Positions 25,061 through 35,331 of a stretch of 64,000 nucleotides of DNA are shown piece after piece; within the stretch, counting starts at the first letter, position 1; each line of letters starts with the position of its first letter. Source of the DNA: Sediminibacillus massiliensis (GTDB taxonomy: Bacteria; Bacillota; Bacilli; Bacillales; Amphibacillaceae); the NCBI RefSeq assembly GCF_900156915.1, contig NZ_LT732535.1, forward strand, positions 1,389,823 to 1,453,822, given 5' to 3'. The notes below the pieces were generated by a model. It ran no database searches, had not been told where the DNA came from, and worked only from the letters and a program-made list of their open reading frames with translations. The position numbers and the translations under genes were made by a program.

Positions 25061-25132
25061 CTTCCCTCTCCTTTATCATTTTGATTTAACACCTTTTGGT
25101 TATATGTCAACAAGACCAAGCCGGACTTCTAT

Positions 25133-25603
25133 TCACCTTTTTATCCATGAAAAACCATGGACCAAAGCTTTTTTCAGCAGCCGGAAGTAAATATACACGA
25201 CAGTAAACGGAACCAAGTAAGAGATGAATGTCCAAAATAAATTCCAACCATTCCCATATTCGGCCATGCCCGTCCAAACATAAATGGTTTCCAGTATGGT
25301 GGTGAAAACGGTCATAAGCAGCGTATGGGATAGCGGATTCCCATACTTTTTGATCAAATAGACCATATAGCTGGCAAGTGACGGGTAAAGTCCCAAAATA
25401 AACGGCAGGACGGCGAAAGATCCCAACTCATAGGGAAGGACCTTCCAAAATGAAAAGTAATAGCCAAATTCATTGATAAGAAACGCCAGTACTGCGGTGA
25501 AACTTCCAACAAGAATGACAATTCCTGGTTCTCTTTTGTATAGATGGAAGGCTACTACAAGTACAGGAACAAGAAAACCCATGATAAAATTTATGATCAT
25601 CAA
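25133..25603 (-). CDS. Small integral membrane protein (CBO0543-like)
   Basis: A 156-residue protein with five predicted helices and conserved-looking segments INEFGYYFSFWKVLP and LGLYPSLASYMVYLIKKYGNP. The layout resembles CBO0543-type membrane proteins of spore formers, but this is only a resemblance. AGGAGG is 12 nt before the ATG at 25603; a TTG one codon earlier has better spacing. Confidence 0.6.
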   Translation of the reverse strand: MMIINFIMGFLVPVLVVAFHLYKREPGIVILVGSFTAVLAFLINEFGYYFSFWKVLPYELGSFAVLPFILGLYPSLASYMVYLIKKYGNPLSHTLLMTVFTTILETIYVWTGMAEYGNGWNLFWTFISYLVPFTVVYIYFRLLKKALVHGFSWIKR

Positions 25604-25777
25604 TTCACATAACCTCCTCTGCCATATCCTTGCCTGTTTCTAAATTATTTAGACTTTTACAATTAAAAGATTCCATTTATATAGACCAGATAAAATGGCA
25701 AAGGAAAGGCTTGTATTCCCTCGGACATTTTCATGATATGATTAAATATAGAAAATCATTTAACGAAGAGGTGTACC

Positions 25778-26140
25778 ATGACTAAACACAAAATTTTTAC
25801 GATGAGTTTTTCAAGTGTCTATCCACATTATGTGAAGAAGGCAGAGAGAAAAGGACGTACGAAAACAGAAGTTGATGAAATCATCCGTTGGCTGACAGGG
25901 TATACGCAGGAAGAGTTAGAATTGCAATTGGAGAAACAGACAAATTTTGAAGTGTTCTTTGCGGAAGCTCCTCAACTTAACCCTTCTCGTGCTCTGATCA
26001 AAGGGGTGATTTGCGGTGTCAGGGTGGAAAACATCGAAGAACCAACGATGAGGGAAATCCGATATCTGGATAAACTGATCGATGAATTGGCAAAAGGAAA
26101 AGCGATGGAGAAAATCCTGCGTGAACAACCTGCCCGGTAA
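25778..26140 (+). CDS. DUF2200 family protein
   Basis: A 120-residue protein: [44 protein letters not shown], a near-signature match to DUF2200, with the rest of the family conserved to the end. The biochemical role is unknown. GAAGAGGTG precedes the ATG. The following 208 bp (26141-26348) show nothing recognisable. Confidence 0.82.
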   Translation: MTKHKIFTMSFSSVYPHYVKKAERKGRTKTEVDEIIRWLTGYTQEELELQLEKQTNFEVFFAEAPQLNPSRALIKGVICGVRVENIEEPTMREIRYLDKLIDELAKGKAMEKILREQPAR

Positions 26141-26348
26141 CCCGGAGAGCCTTGCCGGCTGCACACACTGCACGATCTGAAAGAATAGAATAATTTGCAT
26201 GACAAAGAAGAGCGCACCACCGGTTCGATACGCTCCCTGCAGACTGTCCTTGTGTAATTTACCAAGCCCCCGTCAATGCATAAACAGGATTAAGATGAAG
26301 GCACAATATCACGAAGGCTTCCAGTCTATTAACTAATCAATCGAAGTG

Positions 26349-26573
26349 CTAAGGCATCAATCTTTTTTTGCTTGGATCGACCCTTGTAGCATTCTTTTCA
26401 CTCGTTTCAATGGATACTACATTTTCTTTCAAAAAATAAATGCCTTCGCCTTTGTAAATACCAGTGCCTTCCAACAGCTCATCGACAAGAGCATCCACCT
26501 GGTCCTTTTCCACGGTTATTTGAATTACGTGCCCATTAGTTAGAGACACATGTACACTGAATTCCGCTAACAC
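26349..26573 (-). CDS. Small hypothetical protein
   Basis: A 74-residue soluble protein, MLAEFSVHVSLTNGHVIQI..., with alternating beta-like stretches and a Lys/Arg-rich C-terminus. The GTG at 26573 follows a GGAGGGGG tract with good spacing; the frame runs to 26609 but those codons overlap the tract. No family recognised. Confidence 0.5.
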   Translation of the reverse strand: MLAEFSVHVSLTNGHVIQITVEKDQVDALVDELLEGTGIYKGEGIYFLKENVVSIETSEKNATRVDPSKKRLMP

Positions 26574-26782
26574 TAAAACACCCCCTCCAACGATAGACTG
26601 TTTTTCCAACTGACCGAAATTATCGAAAAAATGAAAACCCTTTTCCGCTTCCCTTAAAAGGATACCAATTGAGCAGTTGTCTATGCAACTTACATCTTTT
26701 CACCCCTTGATTCTGCTTTGACATAAATTACCGTTTATAAGAACGTATGTTCGTGGTAAACTGGAATAAAAAGGCGGTGTTT

Positions 26783-27172
26783 ATGATGGATCCAGAAATG
26801 GAGAAAACAATTTACAGCTATATCATTCTTCCCTATGCGCTCACCATCTTCAAACGTGACAGGAAGCAGTTCGAGAACTTTTCTTCTGCAGCGTTTCCTG
26901 TCTACATGGATAAACTAGATACAGTGATCGATACTGTTCAAAAAGACCTGAATGCCGTAAAAATGCAAATCATCCGTACATACCATTTGCACGTTAAATA
27001 CATCGGCAAGGAACATGGAATGGTTCAGTATAAGTGGTATTTAAAAAACGACTCAGGCGATATCTGGATCGCTGCAAACGACTTGCGGAATTTAACCAAA
27101 GATATGATGGCTGATTATCTGTACGGTCCATTGGCTGTAGAAATGGTACACACCCGCGGTCCTCGTAAGTAA
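26783..27172 (+). CDS. Hypothetical protein
   Basis: A 129-residue protein: MMDPEMEKTIYSYIILPYALTIFKRD..., basic, with a helical N-terminal half and a beta-rich C-terminal half (YHLHVKYIGKEHGMVQYKWYLKND). AAGGCGGTG lies upstream of tandem ATGs at 26783 and 26786. It resembles uncharacterised proteins of spore-forming Bacilli. No motif points to a function. Confidence 0.6.
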   Translation: MMDPEMEKTIYSYIILPYALTIFKRDRKQFENFSSAAFPVYMDKLDTVIDTVQKDLNAVKMQIIRTYHLHVKYIGKEHGMVQYKWYLKNDSGDIWIAANDLRNLTKDMMADYLYGPLAVEMVHTRGPRK

Positions 27173-27312
27173 AAAACATCCAAAGGTGCCGGCCGGGGAC
27201 CTCACTTCCCTTTTACTGCTTATGGAATTTGTCAGAAACCATTACACCAGCCTTCCCATTGTTTGGACGTTTATCATCTACTATAGTAAATGCTTTTATT
27301 GGAGATGAGAAC

Positions 27313-28848
27313 ATGAGTCCAAAACTCGAGAAATTCGTGGACCGGCTGCCTATCATGAACACCTTGCGGCCAAGGAGGAAAACGAAATCGGGGAATTATT
27401 ACGAGGTACGGATGGAAGAATTCCGGCAAAAGCTGCACAGGGACTTAAGGCCGACGCTGTTATGGGGATACAACCGTCAGTTTCCCGGCCCGACCATTGA
27501 TGTAAAACAAGGAGAGCCCATCCAAGTAAACTGGATGAACAATCTCCCGTCCCGGCATATCCTGCCAATCGACGGAACCGTGCACAATGTCGATGAACTA
27601 CCGGAAGTGCGGACAGTCACCCACTTGCATGGAAGTGAAACGAAACCTGATAGTGATGGTTATCCGGAAGCCTGGTACACGAACGGTTATAGGGAAGTGG
27701 GTCCGACATTCACAAGGAAGGTCTATGAATATCCGAACCATCAACGCGGTTGTACGTTGTGGTATCATGACCACGCTATGGGAATCACCAGGCTCAACGT
27801 CTATGCGGGCCTTGCCGGTATGTATATTATCCGCGATAAACAGGAAAAGGCGCTGAACCTTCCAAACGGCCAGTATGAAGTGCCACTGATGATCGTCGAC
27901 CGATCGTTTAACGACGATGGATCGTTGGCTTATCCGGACCAGCCGGACGATGCAGCCGACAATCTGCCCGACCCATCGATAGTTCCCGCTTTTCTAGGCG
28001 ATACCATCCTGGTCAATGGCAAGGTTTGGCCATTTTTCGAAGTGGAACCGCGAAAATATCGTTTCCGGATTTTGAATGGATCTAATACGAGGGATTATCA
28101 GTTATTCCTGGATTCCGGGCAGCCATTTTATCAAATCGGCTCCGATGGCGGTCTGCTGAGAAAAACAGTAAAGATGGAGCGGATCGGAGTGGAACCCGCC
28201 GAGCGTGTAGATGTCATTATCGATTTCTCGCAATTCGAAGGAAAAGAAGTAATTTTGAAAAATGATCTGGGACCTGACGCTGATCCAGAAGACAGAACAG
28301 GCGATGTCCTGCAATTTCGTGTCAGTAAACCTTTGACAAAAAAGGATACAAGTGTTGTTCCGCGTTATCTGTCTGAGATTCCTTCTCTCAACCAAAACAA
28401 CGTCAAGACAATCCGGAATCTGAAACTTGTCGGCTCCACAGATGAATATGGGCGGCCGCTTCTCTTATTGGATAATAAAAAATGGCATGATCCTGTAACA
28501 GAGAAACCACGACTCGGAACAACCGAAATTTGGTCGTTGATGAATGTAACAGGGTTCACCCATCCTATCCACATCCACTTAATCCAGTTCCAGGTGCTCG
28601 ACCGCAGGCCGTTCGATCTGGATCGTTATAATGAGGACGGACAAATCATTTATACAGGATCGGTTCAAGCCCCGGCCCTGAACGAACGTGGATGGAAAGA
28701 TACCATCGCAGCCCCTTCCGCCCAAGTCACCCGTGTGATTGCCCGGTTTGCCCCCTATACAGGGGACTATGTTTGGCACTGTCATATTCTGGAACACGAA
28801 GATTATGACATGATGCGGCCGTTTACAGTCATTGATAAAGATGAGTAG
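27313..28848 (+). CDS. cotA: CotA-type multicopper oxidase (laccase)
   Basis: A 511-residue, three-cupredoxin-domain laccase, close in length to B. subtilis CotA (513). All four copper-ligand motifs are present: THLHGS, WYHDHAMG, HPIHIHL and HCHILEHEDYDMM, the last including the type-1 Cys-region His and the axial Met. There is no signal peptide, in keeping with assembly on the spore coat from the mother cell. The start at 27313 (MSPKLEKFVDRLP) has GGAGATG upstream and aligns with CotA; the open frame begins at 27229. It oxidises phenolics and forms protective pigment. Confidence 0.92.
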   Translation: MSPKLEKFVDRLPIMNTLRPRRKTKSGNYYEVRMEEFRQKLHRDLRPTLLWGYNRQFPGPTIDVKQGEPIQVNWMNNLPSRHILPIDGTVHNVDELPEVRTVTHLHGSETKPDSDGYPEAWYTNGYREVGPTFTRKVYEYPNHQRGCTLWYHDHAMGITRLNVYAGLAGMYIIRDKQEKALNLPNGQYEVPLMIVDRSFNDDGSLAYPDQPDDAADNLPDPSIVPAFLGDTILVNGKVWPFFEVEPRKYRFRILNGSNTRDYQLFLDSGQPFYQIGSDGGLLRKTVKMERIGVEPAERVDVIIDFSQFEGKEVILKNDLGPDADPEDRTGDVLQFRVSKPLTKKDTSVVPRYLSEIPSLNQNNVKTIRNLKLVGSTDEYGRPLLLLDNKKWHDPVTEKPRLGTTEIWSLMNVTGFTHPIHIHLIQFQVLDRRPFDLDRYNEDGQIIYTGSVQAPALNERGWKDTIAAPSAQVTRVIARFAPYTGDYVWHCHILEHEDYDMMRPFTVIDKDE

Positions 28849-28857
28849 TGTGGGTAG

Positions 28858-28900
28858 GTAACGCGCTTGATGATAGAATCAAGCGTGTTACTTTTCTTTT
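28858..28900 (+). terminator. Terminator of the laccase gene
   Basis: A 14-bp stem with one mismatch (28858-28871 with 28878-28891) is followed by TTTTCTTTT. Confidence 0.9.
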
Positions 28901-28938
28901 GCTGAACAGGTCCAGTCGTTTACGTGATCAGCAACTAG

Positions 28939-29031
28939 AAAGAATCCAACTGGAAAAAACTGCAGGATAATGGAGTTTACGGCCCTATGATCAATGTAGA
29001 TGGTCTATGGAGCATTCCAATAGAGCAATGA
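28939..29031 (+). pseudogene. Possible gene remnant
   Basis: Thirty codons without an ATG or ribosome site read KESNWKKLQDNGVYGPMINV..., ending IPIEQ and a stop, downstream of an in-frame TAG. The protein-like composition suggests the tail of a decayed gene, but no family is recognised and chance is possible. Confidence 0.25.
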
Positions 29032-29033
29032 TA

Positions 29034-29067
29034 AAAACGCCCACTGATCAAATGCAGTGGACGTTTT
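29034..29067 (-). terminator. Terminator of the membrane-protein gene at 29070
   Basis: A 13-bp stem with one mismatch pairs AAAACG-CCACTG with CAGTGG-CGTTTT around an 8-nt loop. T-rich ends on both strands suggest bidirectional use. Confidence 0.75.
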
Positions 29068-29069
29068 AT

Positions 29070-29936
29070 TTAATTCTCTCCCACATATTCCAATGTAATC
29101 GGCTGATTATCTTCCATTGTTGCTTTATACAAAGTGATCGTTCCTTCCATCGGTTCCGAGGCATCTGAATGAACTTCAAAGTTTTCATCGAGGGAAATTG
29201 TCCATACGGCATGATTATCTCTTTTCAATACAATCGCAAGGGTACCGAATTGTTCGATATGGTCCCAATCAAACGTTTCCGCTTCTCCATTTTCGCTCAC
29301 CGTAATTCCTTCTGCATCATTGATAACCTCTACATTCTCACCCTGCCATCTGCCATGCGTTTCTGCTCCGACATAATAATAGCTTCTACCTGTCCCGCGA
29401 TCACCGTAAGTACCGATATATTGCTGAATCGTTTCATTCTCCGCCTTGTAAGTGACAACAGCTACATCATCGGCCAGCCAGTCAACTTTCACTTCTCCAT
29501 CGATTTCAAAAGGAAGCGGTTCCTTTGGACGCGCAAGATTTTTATAATAGGATCTGTAATATACAGACTCGCCTGTCTCCATATTTTCCTTAATGGACAA
29601 TACATGTTTCCAGTCAGGGGAAATGCTTGTGATATTGTCGGTTTCCTGATTATTGTGAACGAGCAATACAACCTGCGCAAAAAGATACGCAGCTGCTGCC
29701 CCAACTCCGATGAACGCCCACAATTTACGAGGCCTGAGCAGTAACAGAATTCCCATTGCCAGACAGATTACGCAAATCATATTGATGATGTAAAACAAAC
29801 GATCATCTACATATTCTGCTTGAAATCTTGCTTGTACAAAAAAGCTGCCCAACTGCAGACAGAAAAAACCAACCGCCAGCAGCAATAATATCCATCCAAC
29901 TATAAGTCTGAGTTTAGCCTTGTTGTTCAGGTTCAT
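29070..29936 (-). CDS. Membrane protein with extracellular C-terminal domain, unknown function
   Basis: A 288-residue protein with three N-terminal helices (residues 10-98), then ~190 residues of acidic, beta-rich sequence likely outside the cell. It overlaps the BNR-like gene upstream by 23 nt, so the two are probably made together. No catalytic motif is visible. Confidence 0.65.
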   Translation of the reverse strand: MNLNNKAKLRLIVGWILLLLAVGFFCLQLGSFFVQARFQAEYVDDRLFYIINMICVICLAMGILLLLRPRKLWAFIGVGAAAAYLFAQVVLLVHNNQETDNITSISPDWKHVLSIKENMETGESVYYRSYYKNLARPKEPLPFEIDGEVKVDWLADDVAVVTYKAENETIQQYIGTYGDRGTGRSYYYVGAETHGRWQGENVEVINDAEGITVSENGEAETFDWDHIEQFGTLAIVLKRDNHAVWTISLDENFEVHSDASEPMEGTITLYKATMEDNQPITLEYVGEN

Positions 29937-30870
29937 CTGGTTGGACCTCCGTTAAAAATTCCCATGTCATCCCATTGTCATTAGAAATAAATTTGCCTTT
30001 TACTCTACCACCGAGATAATCGCCATTCGGCCCTTGGTTAACTAAAACAGCCAAGTGCTCTTCTTCTTTCACCGGAACTTCTGCTGACACAAAAATCCTG
30101 TCATACTTCCCGGGCATCTTGAAACTTGCTTTCTCCCAGGCACCCCCTCCATCCTGGGTCACATAAACATCCGGTTCTTCGGGGTTGATAGTACCGAACG
30201 ACAAGAACCCTGTCGATTCATCCACGAATCCTCCATCATATATCAGCCTCGTCACATCCGAGTTGTTGGTTTCCTCCCAAGTTCTGCCTCCATCATGTGT
30301 TAAATGGACCGCAGAATATTCCTGTGACATGGTACGCCCGCCAGATATGATTACATATCCGAAGGTGTTATTAAGGAATTCTACTTTCCGGAAGCGCATC
30401 GCTGGAAAAGGTTCGGTCACCACCGTATTTTCCCAGGTTTGACCCTGATCTAGTGAATAGGTTAACAGTATGCTCTTATCTTCCCATGAGGGGCCTTCTG
30501 AATATAAAAATGCCACGCGTTCCTCCGTGAGGACAAAACTGTCATCGATTAATTGCTGTTTGTTTCCGTTATACTCCCCTTCGAACAGCTGATCCTTATC
30601 GACGGGCACCTTTACCCAGTCGATTCCATGGTTAAAAGTGAGGTTAAGCTCGTCATTCTGCAAGCTGTAACCTATTTCATCGTCTGGATTCACTGGCTGT
30701 AATTCTTCTGCTGGGGGTGGTTCTCGATCGCTTTGTTCTTGAAGATTTACTTCATTCGATCTTTCCCATTGTCGGGATGTTGAATCTTGAGAAGTTTCTT
30801 CGTGTAAGAATCCCATAATAATCAAGCCAAGCAGCATTAAACCCGATATGCCGAGAATAAAAAATTTCAC
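29914..30870 (-). CDS. Membrane-anchored BNR/YCF48-like beta-propeller protein
   Basis: A 318-residue protein with an N-terminal helix (residues 3-22), a Pro/Glu-rich linker, and a repeat domain with at least four Asp-box-like motifs (YSLDQGQTWENT, THDGGRTWEE, TQDGGGAWEKA, SNDNGMTWEF). Such propellers occur in sialidases and in YCF48/HCF136 assembly factors; no sialidase catalytic residues are evident. It is probably an extracellular binding protein working with the overlapping gene downstream. Confidence 0.72.
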   Translation of the reverse strand: MKFFILGISGLMLLGLIIMGFLHEETSQDSTSRQWERSNEVNLQEQSDREPPPAEELQPVNPDDEIGYSLQNDELNLTFNHGIDWVKVPVDKDQLFEGEYNGNKQQLIDDSFVLTEERVAFLYSEGPSWEDKSILLTYSLDQGQTWENTVVTEPFPAMRFRKVEFLNNTFGYVIISGGRTMSQEYSAVHLTHDGGRTWEETNNSDVTRLIYDGGFVDESTGFLSFGTINPEEPDVYVTQDGGGAWEKASFKMPGKYDRIFVSAEVPVKEEEHLAVLVNQGPNGDYLGGRVKGKFISNDNGMTWEFLTEVQPDEPEQQG

Positions 30871-31134
30871 ATAAAAGACTCCTTAAAATTGCTATTATTA
30901 CCTATTAAACTAGTCCTGACAGTCAGTTTCAGGCCTGTTAAACTAACACTAACATATTATTCCAACTTATTTCCGTAAAGAGAAGACAATCTTGTTAAAC
31001 TTTTTAAAAAGAGATTATTATGAATGTCTGGTTGAAACAGCAACATGCCATTTTACCCAGCCAGCGTTTACACAGGCAGTAACTCTAAGGTAGTATATGG
31101 AGAAAAGTGTAAAAGACGATGAGGAGTAGTATAA

Positions 31135-31815
31135 ATGAAAAACCAACATAATCAGCAGTATGTAGATAATTTGGTACAACTATATTCACAGCATATCGAT
31201 GTGGATTTTGCCGAGTGGTCCAAAAATTACATGAGGAACCAGTTTCCCTTCTTAGGAATAAGAACCCCTGAACGCAGGAGACTGACAAAACAGTTCCTAA
31301 GAGAATTTGGTGTGCCGGAAAAAGAAAACTTGAAAGATGTTATCCTTATCTTGTGGGAACGTTCAGAAAGAGAGTATCAAAAAGCTGCACTGGATATTCT
31401 GAATAAAGTAAAAACGTCACTCACTCCGGAAGATATGCCATGGCTAAGCTCTTTGTTGGTTACAAAGTCATGGTGGGATACAGTGGATGTGCTTTCCCCG
31501 CACATAATGGGTTATCTGTTTAGAACTTACCCAGAGCTGATTCCTCTATATGCAGACAAGTGGATTATGGATGCGAACTTTTGGCTGCAAAGATCTGCGA
31601 TACTATTTCAACTTTATTATAAGGATAAAACCGACGAAGAACGCTTGCTTCACTACATCCGGCTTAGAGCGGACAGTGAAGAGTTTTTTGTTCAAAAAGC
31701 AATCGGCTGGGTGTTACGGGAATATGCAAAAACCAACCCGTCCAATGTAAAAGAATTTGTTTCTTCAACGTCTTTAAAGCCACTCAGCAAGCGCGAAGCT
31801 CTAAAACATCTATAA
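31135..31815 (+). CDS. AlkD-type DNA alkylation repair glycosylase
   Basis: A 226-residue HEAT-repeat protein of the AlkC/AlkD family, which excises alkylated purines without base flipping. The family's functional Trp/Asp cluster is visible in KSWWDTVD near residue 112, and WLQRSAIL and KAIGWVLREY follow. GAGGAG precedes the ATG. The 264 bp upstream hold nothing recognisable beyond AT-rich sequence. Confidence 0.9.
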   Translation: MKNQHNQQYVDNLVQLYSQHIDVDFAEWSKNYMRNQFPFLGIRTPERRRLTKQFLREFGVPEKENLKDVILILWERSEREYQKAALDILNKVKTSLTPEDMPWLSSLLVTKSWWDTVDVLSPHIMGYLFRTYPELIPLYADKWIMDANFWLQRSAILFQLYYKDKTDEERLLHYIRLRADSEEFFVQKAIGWVLREYAKTNPSNVKEFVSSTSLKPLSKREALKHL

Positions 31816-31824
31816 AACGCAAAA

Positions 31825-32412
31825 TCAATCATTCAGTCCCTTGCCGGCGAGAATTGGCTTCATACATTTTTCAACCCTTGCCTCTCTGGTTTCGGATTTC
31901 TTGGCTTTAGATATATAAAGAATGTATGCTCTTTGTCGTCCCGGGGTCAATCCTTCAAAAGCAGTTTTCAAAGCAGGGATTTCATCGAATTTTTTTTGAA
32001 GTTCTTCCGGTATGGTGAATTGTGTCTTCTTTTCTACGGTCAAACCAGCTTTCTCCACTTCGATGGCTTGATTAATATAAGTTTTCAAAATGTCTTCCAA
32101 TTCAACAATTTCCTTTACATCGGTGAAACGAATCTGGCGGGCCGACTGAACATTCTCCGTTTGTTGAATCAAAATTCCGTGCGGATCCTTCAACAAGGCA
32201 CCTTTATGAAACAGAAGCGCACAGTATTCTTTAAATCCGTGTATTAAGACGATATTTTTGTTGTCAAACGTGTAACAAGGGTGGTTCCACTTAAATTCTT
32301 CGTTCAGTTCATCACAGGCAAGGGCGATCTTTCTCAACGCCATAAATTCTTCCTTCCACGTTTCGGCTTTTTTTAAATACTCATCAACCTTAGGATTCAA
32401 ATCAGTTGTCAT
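31825..32412 (-). CDS. YdeI/OmdA-type protein (DUF1801 plus OmdA domain)
   Basis: A 195-residue protein. The N-terminal DUF1801-like part (residues 10-110, KWNHPCYTFDNKNIVLIHGFKEYCALLFHKGALL) is followed by the bacteriocin-protection OmdA-type C-terminus (GLTPGRQRAYILYISKAKKSETREARVEKC). Homologues such as B. subtilis YdeI are uncharacterised in mechanism. GGAGG precedes the ATG at 32412; longer frames to 32529 lack a site. It converges with alkD, with a 9-bp gap. Confidence 0.82.
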   Translation of the reverse strand: MTTDLNPKVDEYLKKAETWKEEFMALRKIALACDELNEEFKWNHPCYTFDNKNIVLIHGFKEYCALLFHKGALLKDPHGILIQQTENVQSARQIRFTDVKEIVELEDILKTYINQAIEVEKAGLTVEKKTQFTIPEELQKKFDEIPALKTAFEGLTPGRQRAYILYISKAKKSETREARVEKCMKPILAGKGLND

Positions 32413-32561
32413 TGAACATTCCTCCAATATGTAGTGGGAGCTTGCTTGATTAAGTAACATAAAACTGAATATTTCATGGTCAGCCCCCATGGTCTGAAAG
32501 GGGTGAGCATTTCCCTCCCCCGGCACCATTTTAACATGGAATCTCTGTAATCTGGATTTAT

Positions 32562-32609
32562 TTTAACCCATGGGAATGACCTGGCACCGGCACACTCCCA
32601 TGGGTTAAA
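32562..32609. terminator. Long hairpin after the copper operon
   Basis: A perfect 14-bp stem (TTTAACCCATGGGA with its complement) has a 20-nt GC-rich loop. It lies 25 bp past copZ and upstream of the ydeI-like gene. The T-run is on the plus strand; the minus side reads ATAAATC, so efficiency for the cop operon is uncertain. Confidence 0.55.
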
Positions 32610-32633
32610 TTTTTCCAACGAAAAACAGATTTA

Positions 32634-32840
32634 TTAAGCCTCGACATCATAGCCTTGTTCTTCAATAGCTTCTTTCATATTGTCAAAAGAAACTTTTGAA
32701 TCATCATAAGTAACATTTACATTGCCTGCTTCTAAATTTACTTCAGCTGCTGTGACACCGTCTAAATCATTCAATGCATTTTCCACTGACATTTTGCAGT
32801 GCCCGCAAGACATGCCTTGGACGCTTATCGTTTGTTCCAT
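32634..32840 (-). CDS. copZ: Copper chaperone CopZ
   Basis: A 68-residue HMA-fold protein with the Cu(I) site GMSCGHC near residues 9-15 and the usual ferredoxin-like pattern. It carries Cu(I) to CopA. It is the last gene of csoR-copA-copZ, 94 bp after copA, with a hairpin in the gap. Confidence 0.95.
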   Translation of the reverse strand: MEQTISVQGMSCGHCKMSVENALNDLDGVTAAEVNLEAGNVNVTYDDSKVSFDNMKEAIEEQGYDVEA

Positions 32841-32872
32841 GCTCTTTCACCTCCTTTAAATGTTGATTTTTC

Positions 32873-32902
32873 TCGGGGTATCAACGGATGCTGATACCCC
32901 GA
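32873..32902. other. Hairpin between copA and copZ
   Basis: A perfect 11-bp stem TCGGGGTATCA/TGATACCCCGA with an 8-nt loop and no T-tract. Inside an operon this may be an RNA-stability or attenuation element setting the copZ-to-copA ratio. Confidence 0.45.
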
Positions 32903-32934
32903 TTCTTTCCACAAACCTTGATGGAAGTTTCCCA

Positions 32935-35319
32935 TTATAACTTCGCCCGTTTTAAGCGGAGTGAATTAGAAACAACGCTAACTGAACTTAATGCCATTGC
33001 TGCGCCGGCGATCCATGGTGCCAGTAATCCGGCTGCTGCAATTGGTATTCCCGCCGTATTGTATCCAAAAGCCCAGAATAGATTTTGGCGGATGTTTCGT
33101 ATGGTTTCATGGCTGATTTTGATCGCTTTCGGGATGAGCAGCAGCTCGCCGCCAAGAATCGTAACGTCAGCAGCTTCAATTGCCACTTCCGTCCCTGTCC
33201 CAATCGCAATTCCGATATCTGCAGTGACTAGTGCAGGTGCGTCATTCACACCATCGCCTACCATCGCTACCTTTTTACCTTGCAGTTGAATCTCTTTCAC
33301 TTTATCTGATTTCTCTTCAGGCAGCACTTGTGCAATAACTTGATCGATTCCTGCTTGTTCAGCGATAGCTTTTGCTGTTCTTTCATTATCCCCTGTCAAC
33401 ATAATTACTTCGATTCCCATTGCTTTTAATTGCTTGATGGCTTCAGGTGCTGTTTCTTTAATGGTATCCGCAACCGCCACAATTCCACGATGCATACCGT
33501 CGATCGCTATCAACATGGCAGTTTTGCCATCCGTTTCAAAGTCCGTCAGTTTCTCTTCTGTATCTTTCAATTCAATTTGGTTATTCCGCATTAACGTGCG
33601 ATTTCCGACAAGGATTCGTTTTCCGGAAATAACCGCCTCGATACCATGCCCGGGTATGGCAGTAAATTCATCCACATCGATAAAGTCGATTCCATATTCT
33701 GTCGCATGGGAAACAATCGCTTCCGCAAGCGGATGTTCCGAGCCTTTTTCTGCACTGGCCAGCAGTTGCAATGCTTCCTCATCGCCAGTAAAGTCGGTTA
33801 CCTCTGGTTTACCTTTGGTGATCGTTCCAGTCTTATCAAGAACGATGGCATCTAATTGATGTGTTCCTTCCAGATGTTCTCCACCCTTGAACAATATTCC
33901 GCTTTCTGCCGCTTTTCCTGTCCCGACCATTATGGAAGTCGGCGTGGCCAGCCCCAATGCACAAGGACAAGCAATGACAAGTACAGCTATGGCCGCGACC
34001 AATGCTGGTTCAAATTGGCCAGGCTGTACAAAAGCTATCCAGACAACGAAGGTTACCATGGCAATACCGACTACAATTGGAACGAAGTAACCGGAAATAA
34101 CATCCGCCAAGCGTTGAATCGGCGCTTTCGATCCTTGCGCTTCTTCCACTACTTTGATGATGGACGCTAGTGCCGTGTCTTTCCCGACCTTTGTCGCTTC
34201 CATTACGATCGAACCATTTTTATTGATGGTTGATCCAATCACTTTCGCCCCTGAATCTTTTTCGATCGGAATGGATTCACCAGTAAGCATCGACTCATCG
34301 ACAGAAGTTCTTCCCTTTAAAACAATACCGTCGACAGGTATTTTTTCGCCTGGTTTTACAACTAAATGATCTCCCTCGACCACACTTTCGACAGGAACCA
34401 TTTCTTCTTTGCCGTTCCGGATAACCCGGGCTTCTTTTGCCTGCAGATTGAGCAATTCTGAGATAGCATTCGTCGTTTGACTTTTGGCTCTAGTTTCTAA
34501 ATATTTGCCGAATAAAATTAGCGTGATCAAAATGGCACTCGTTTCAAAGTATAGATGCGGCATATACCCAGGATTGCCAATCGTCCTTAAAGCTTCATAC
34601 AAGCTGTAAAAATAAGCAGCACTCGTTCCCAAAGCGACCAGCACATCCATGTTTGCTCCACCGTTTTTCAGGTTTTTGTAGGCTCCGACATAGAATTGCC
34701 ATCCAATGATAAATTGAACAGGGGTTGCCAGAGTGAATTGGAACCATGGATTCATAAATAAGGCCGGCAGACTCATGTTAAATAAATGAACGAGCATCGT
34801 TAACAATAAAGGAGCCGATAATACTGCTGAAATGATCAGCTTTGTTTTCTTATGTTGAAGTTCCTTTTCTTTATAAGTCTGTTTTTCTTCGGATTCGGCT
34901 TTCGGTTTGGCGTCATACCCGAGTTTTCGAACTTTCTCGATTAAAGCATGCTGATCGACTAATACGGGGTTATATTCAATAGAAGCACTTTCCGTGGTCA
35001 AGTTAACGGAAGCCTTGGACACCCCTTCTTGTTTATTCAACACTTTTTCGATGCGAGTGGAACAAGCGGCACAGGTCATCCCAAACACATCGAAGTCAGC
35101 TTTTTCCGATCTGACCCCATACCCGATTTTTTCTATTTTGCTTGTAATATCTTCTATCGACGCTCTCTCCGGATTATAAGCAACGGTCGCCTTTTCCGTT
35201 GTTAAATTGACTTGCGCCTCTACTCCATCCATCTTATTCAACACTTTCTCGATCCGGTTAGAGCAAGCGGCACAAGTCATTCCTGTAACACCAAGTGATA
35301 CCTGTTTGTTTTCGCTCAT
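32935..35319 (-). CDS. copA: Cu(I)-exporting P1B-type ATPase CopA
   Basis: A 794-residue P-type ATPase with two N-terminal HMA domains (GMTCAAC twice, Cys16/19 and again about 70 residues later). The CPC metal site is in IACPCALG, and TGES actuator, DKTGT phosphorylation site, SEHP and GDGVNDAP motifs are present. The layout is that of B. subtilis CopA. The frame opens TTG-ATG-ATG. The third codon (35319) has the best spacing from GGGAGGG. It follows csoR with a 12-bp gap and exports excess copper. Confidence 0.95.
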   Translation of the reverse strand: MSENKQVSLGVTGMTCAACSNRIEKVLNKMDGVEAQVNLTTEKATVAYNPERASIEDITSKIEKIGYGVRSEKADFDVFGMTCAACSTRIEKVLNKQEGVSKASVNLTTESASIEYNPVLVDQHALIEKVRKLGYDAKPKAESEEKQTYKEKELQHKKTKLIISAVLSAPLLLTMLVHLFNMSLPALFMNPWFQFTLATPVQFIIGWQFYVGAYKNLKNGGANMDVLVALGTSAAYFYSLYEALRTIGNPGYMPHLYFETSAILITLILFGKYLETRAKSQTTNAISELLNLQAKEARVIRNGKEEMVPVESVVEGDHLVVKPGEKIPVDGIVLKGRTSVDESMLTGESIPIEKDSGAKVIGSTINKNGSIVMEATKVGKDTALASIIKVVEEAQGSKAPIQRLADVISGYFVPIVVGIAMVTFVVWIAFVQPGQFEPALVAAIAVLVIACPCALGLATPTSIMVGTGKAAESGILFKGGEHLEGTHQLDAIVLDKTGTITKGKPEVTDFTGDEEALQLLASAEKGSEHPLAEAIVSHATEYGIDFIDVDEFTAIPGHGIEAVISGKRILVGNRTLMRNNQIELKDTEEKLTDFETDGKTAMLIAIDGMHRGIVAVADTIKETAPEAIKQLKAMGIEVIMLTGDNERTAKAIAEQAGIDQVIAQVLPEEKSDKVKEIQLQGKKVAMVGDGVNDAPALVTADIGIAIGTGTEVAIEAADVTILGGELLLIPKAIKISHETIRNIRQNLFWAFGYNTAGIPIAAAGLLAPWIAGAAMALSSVSVVSNSLRLKRAKL

Positions 35320-35331
35320 CATCAACCCTCC

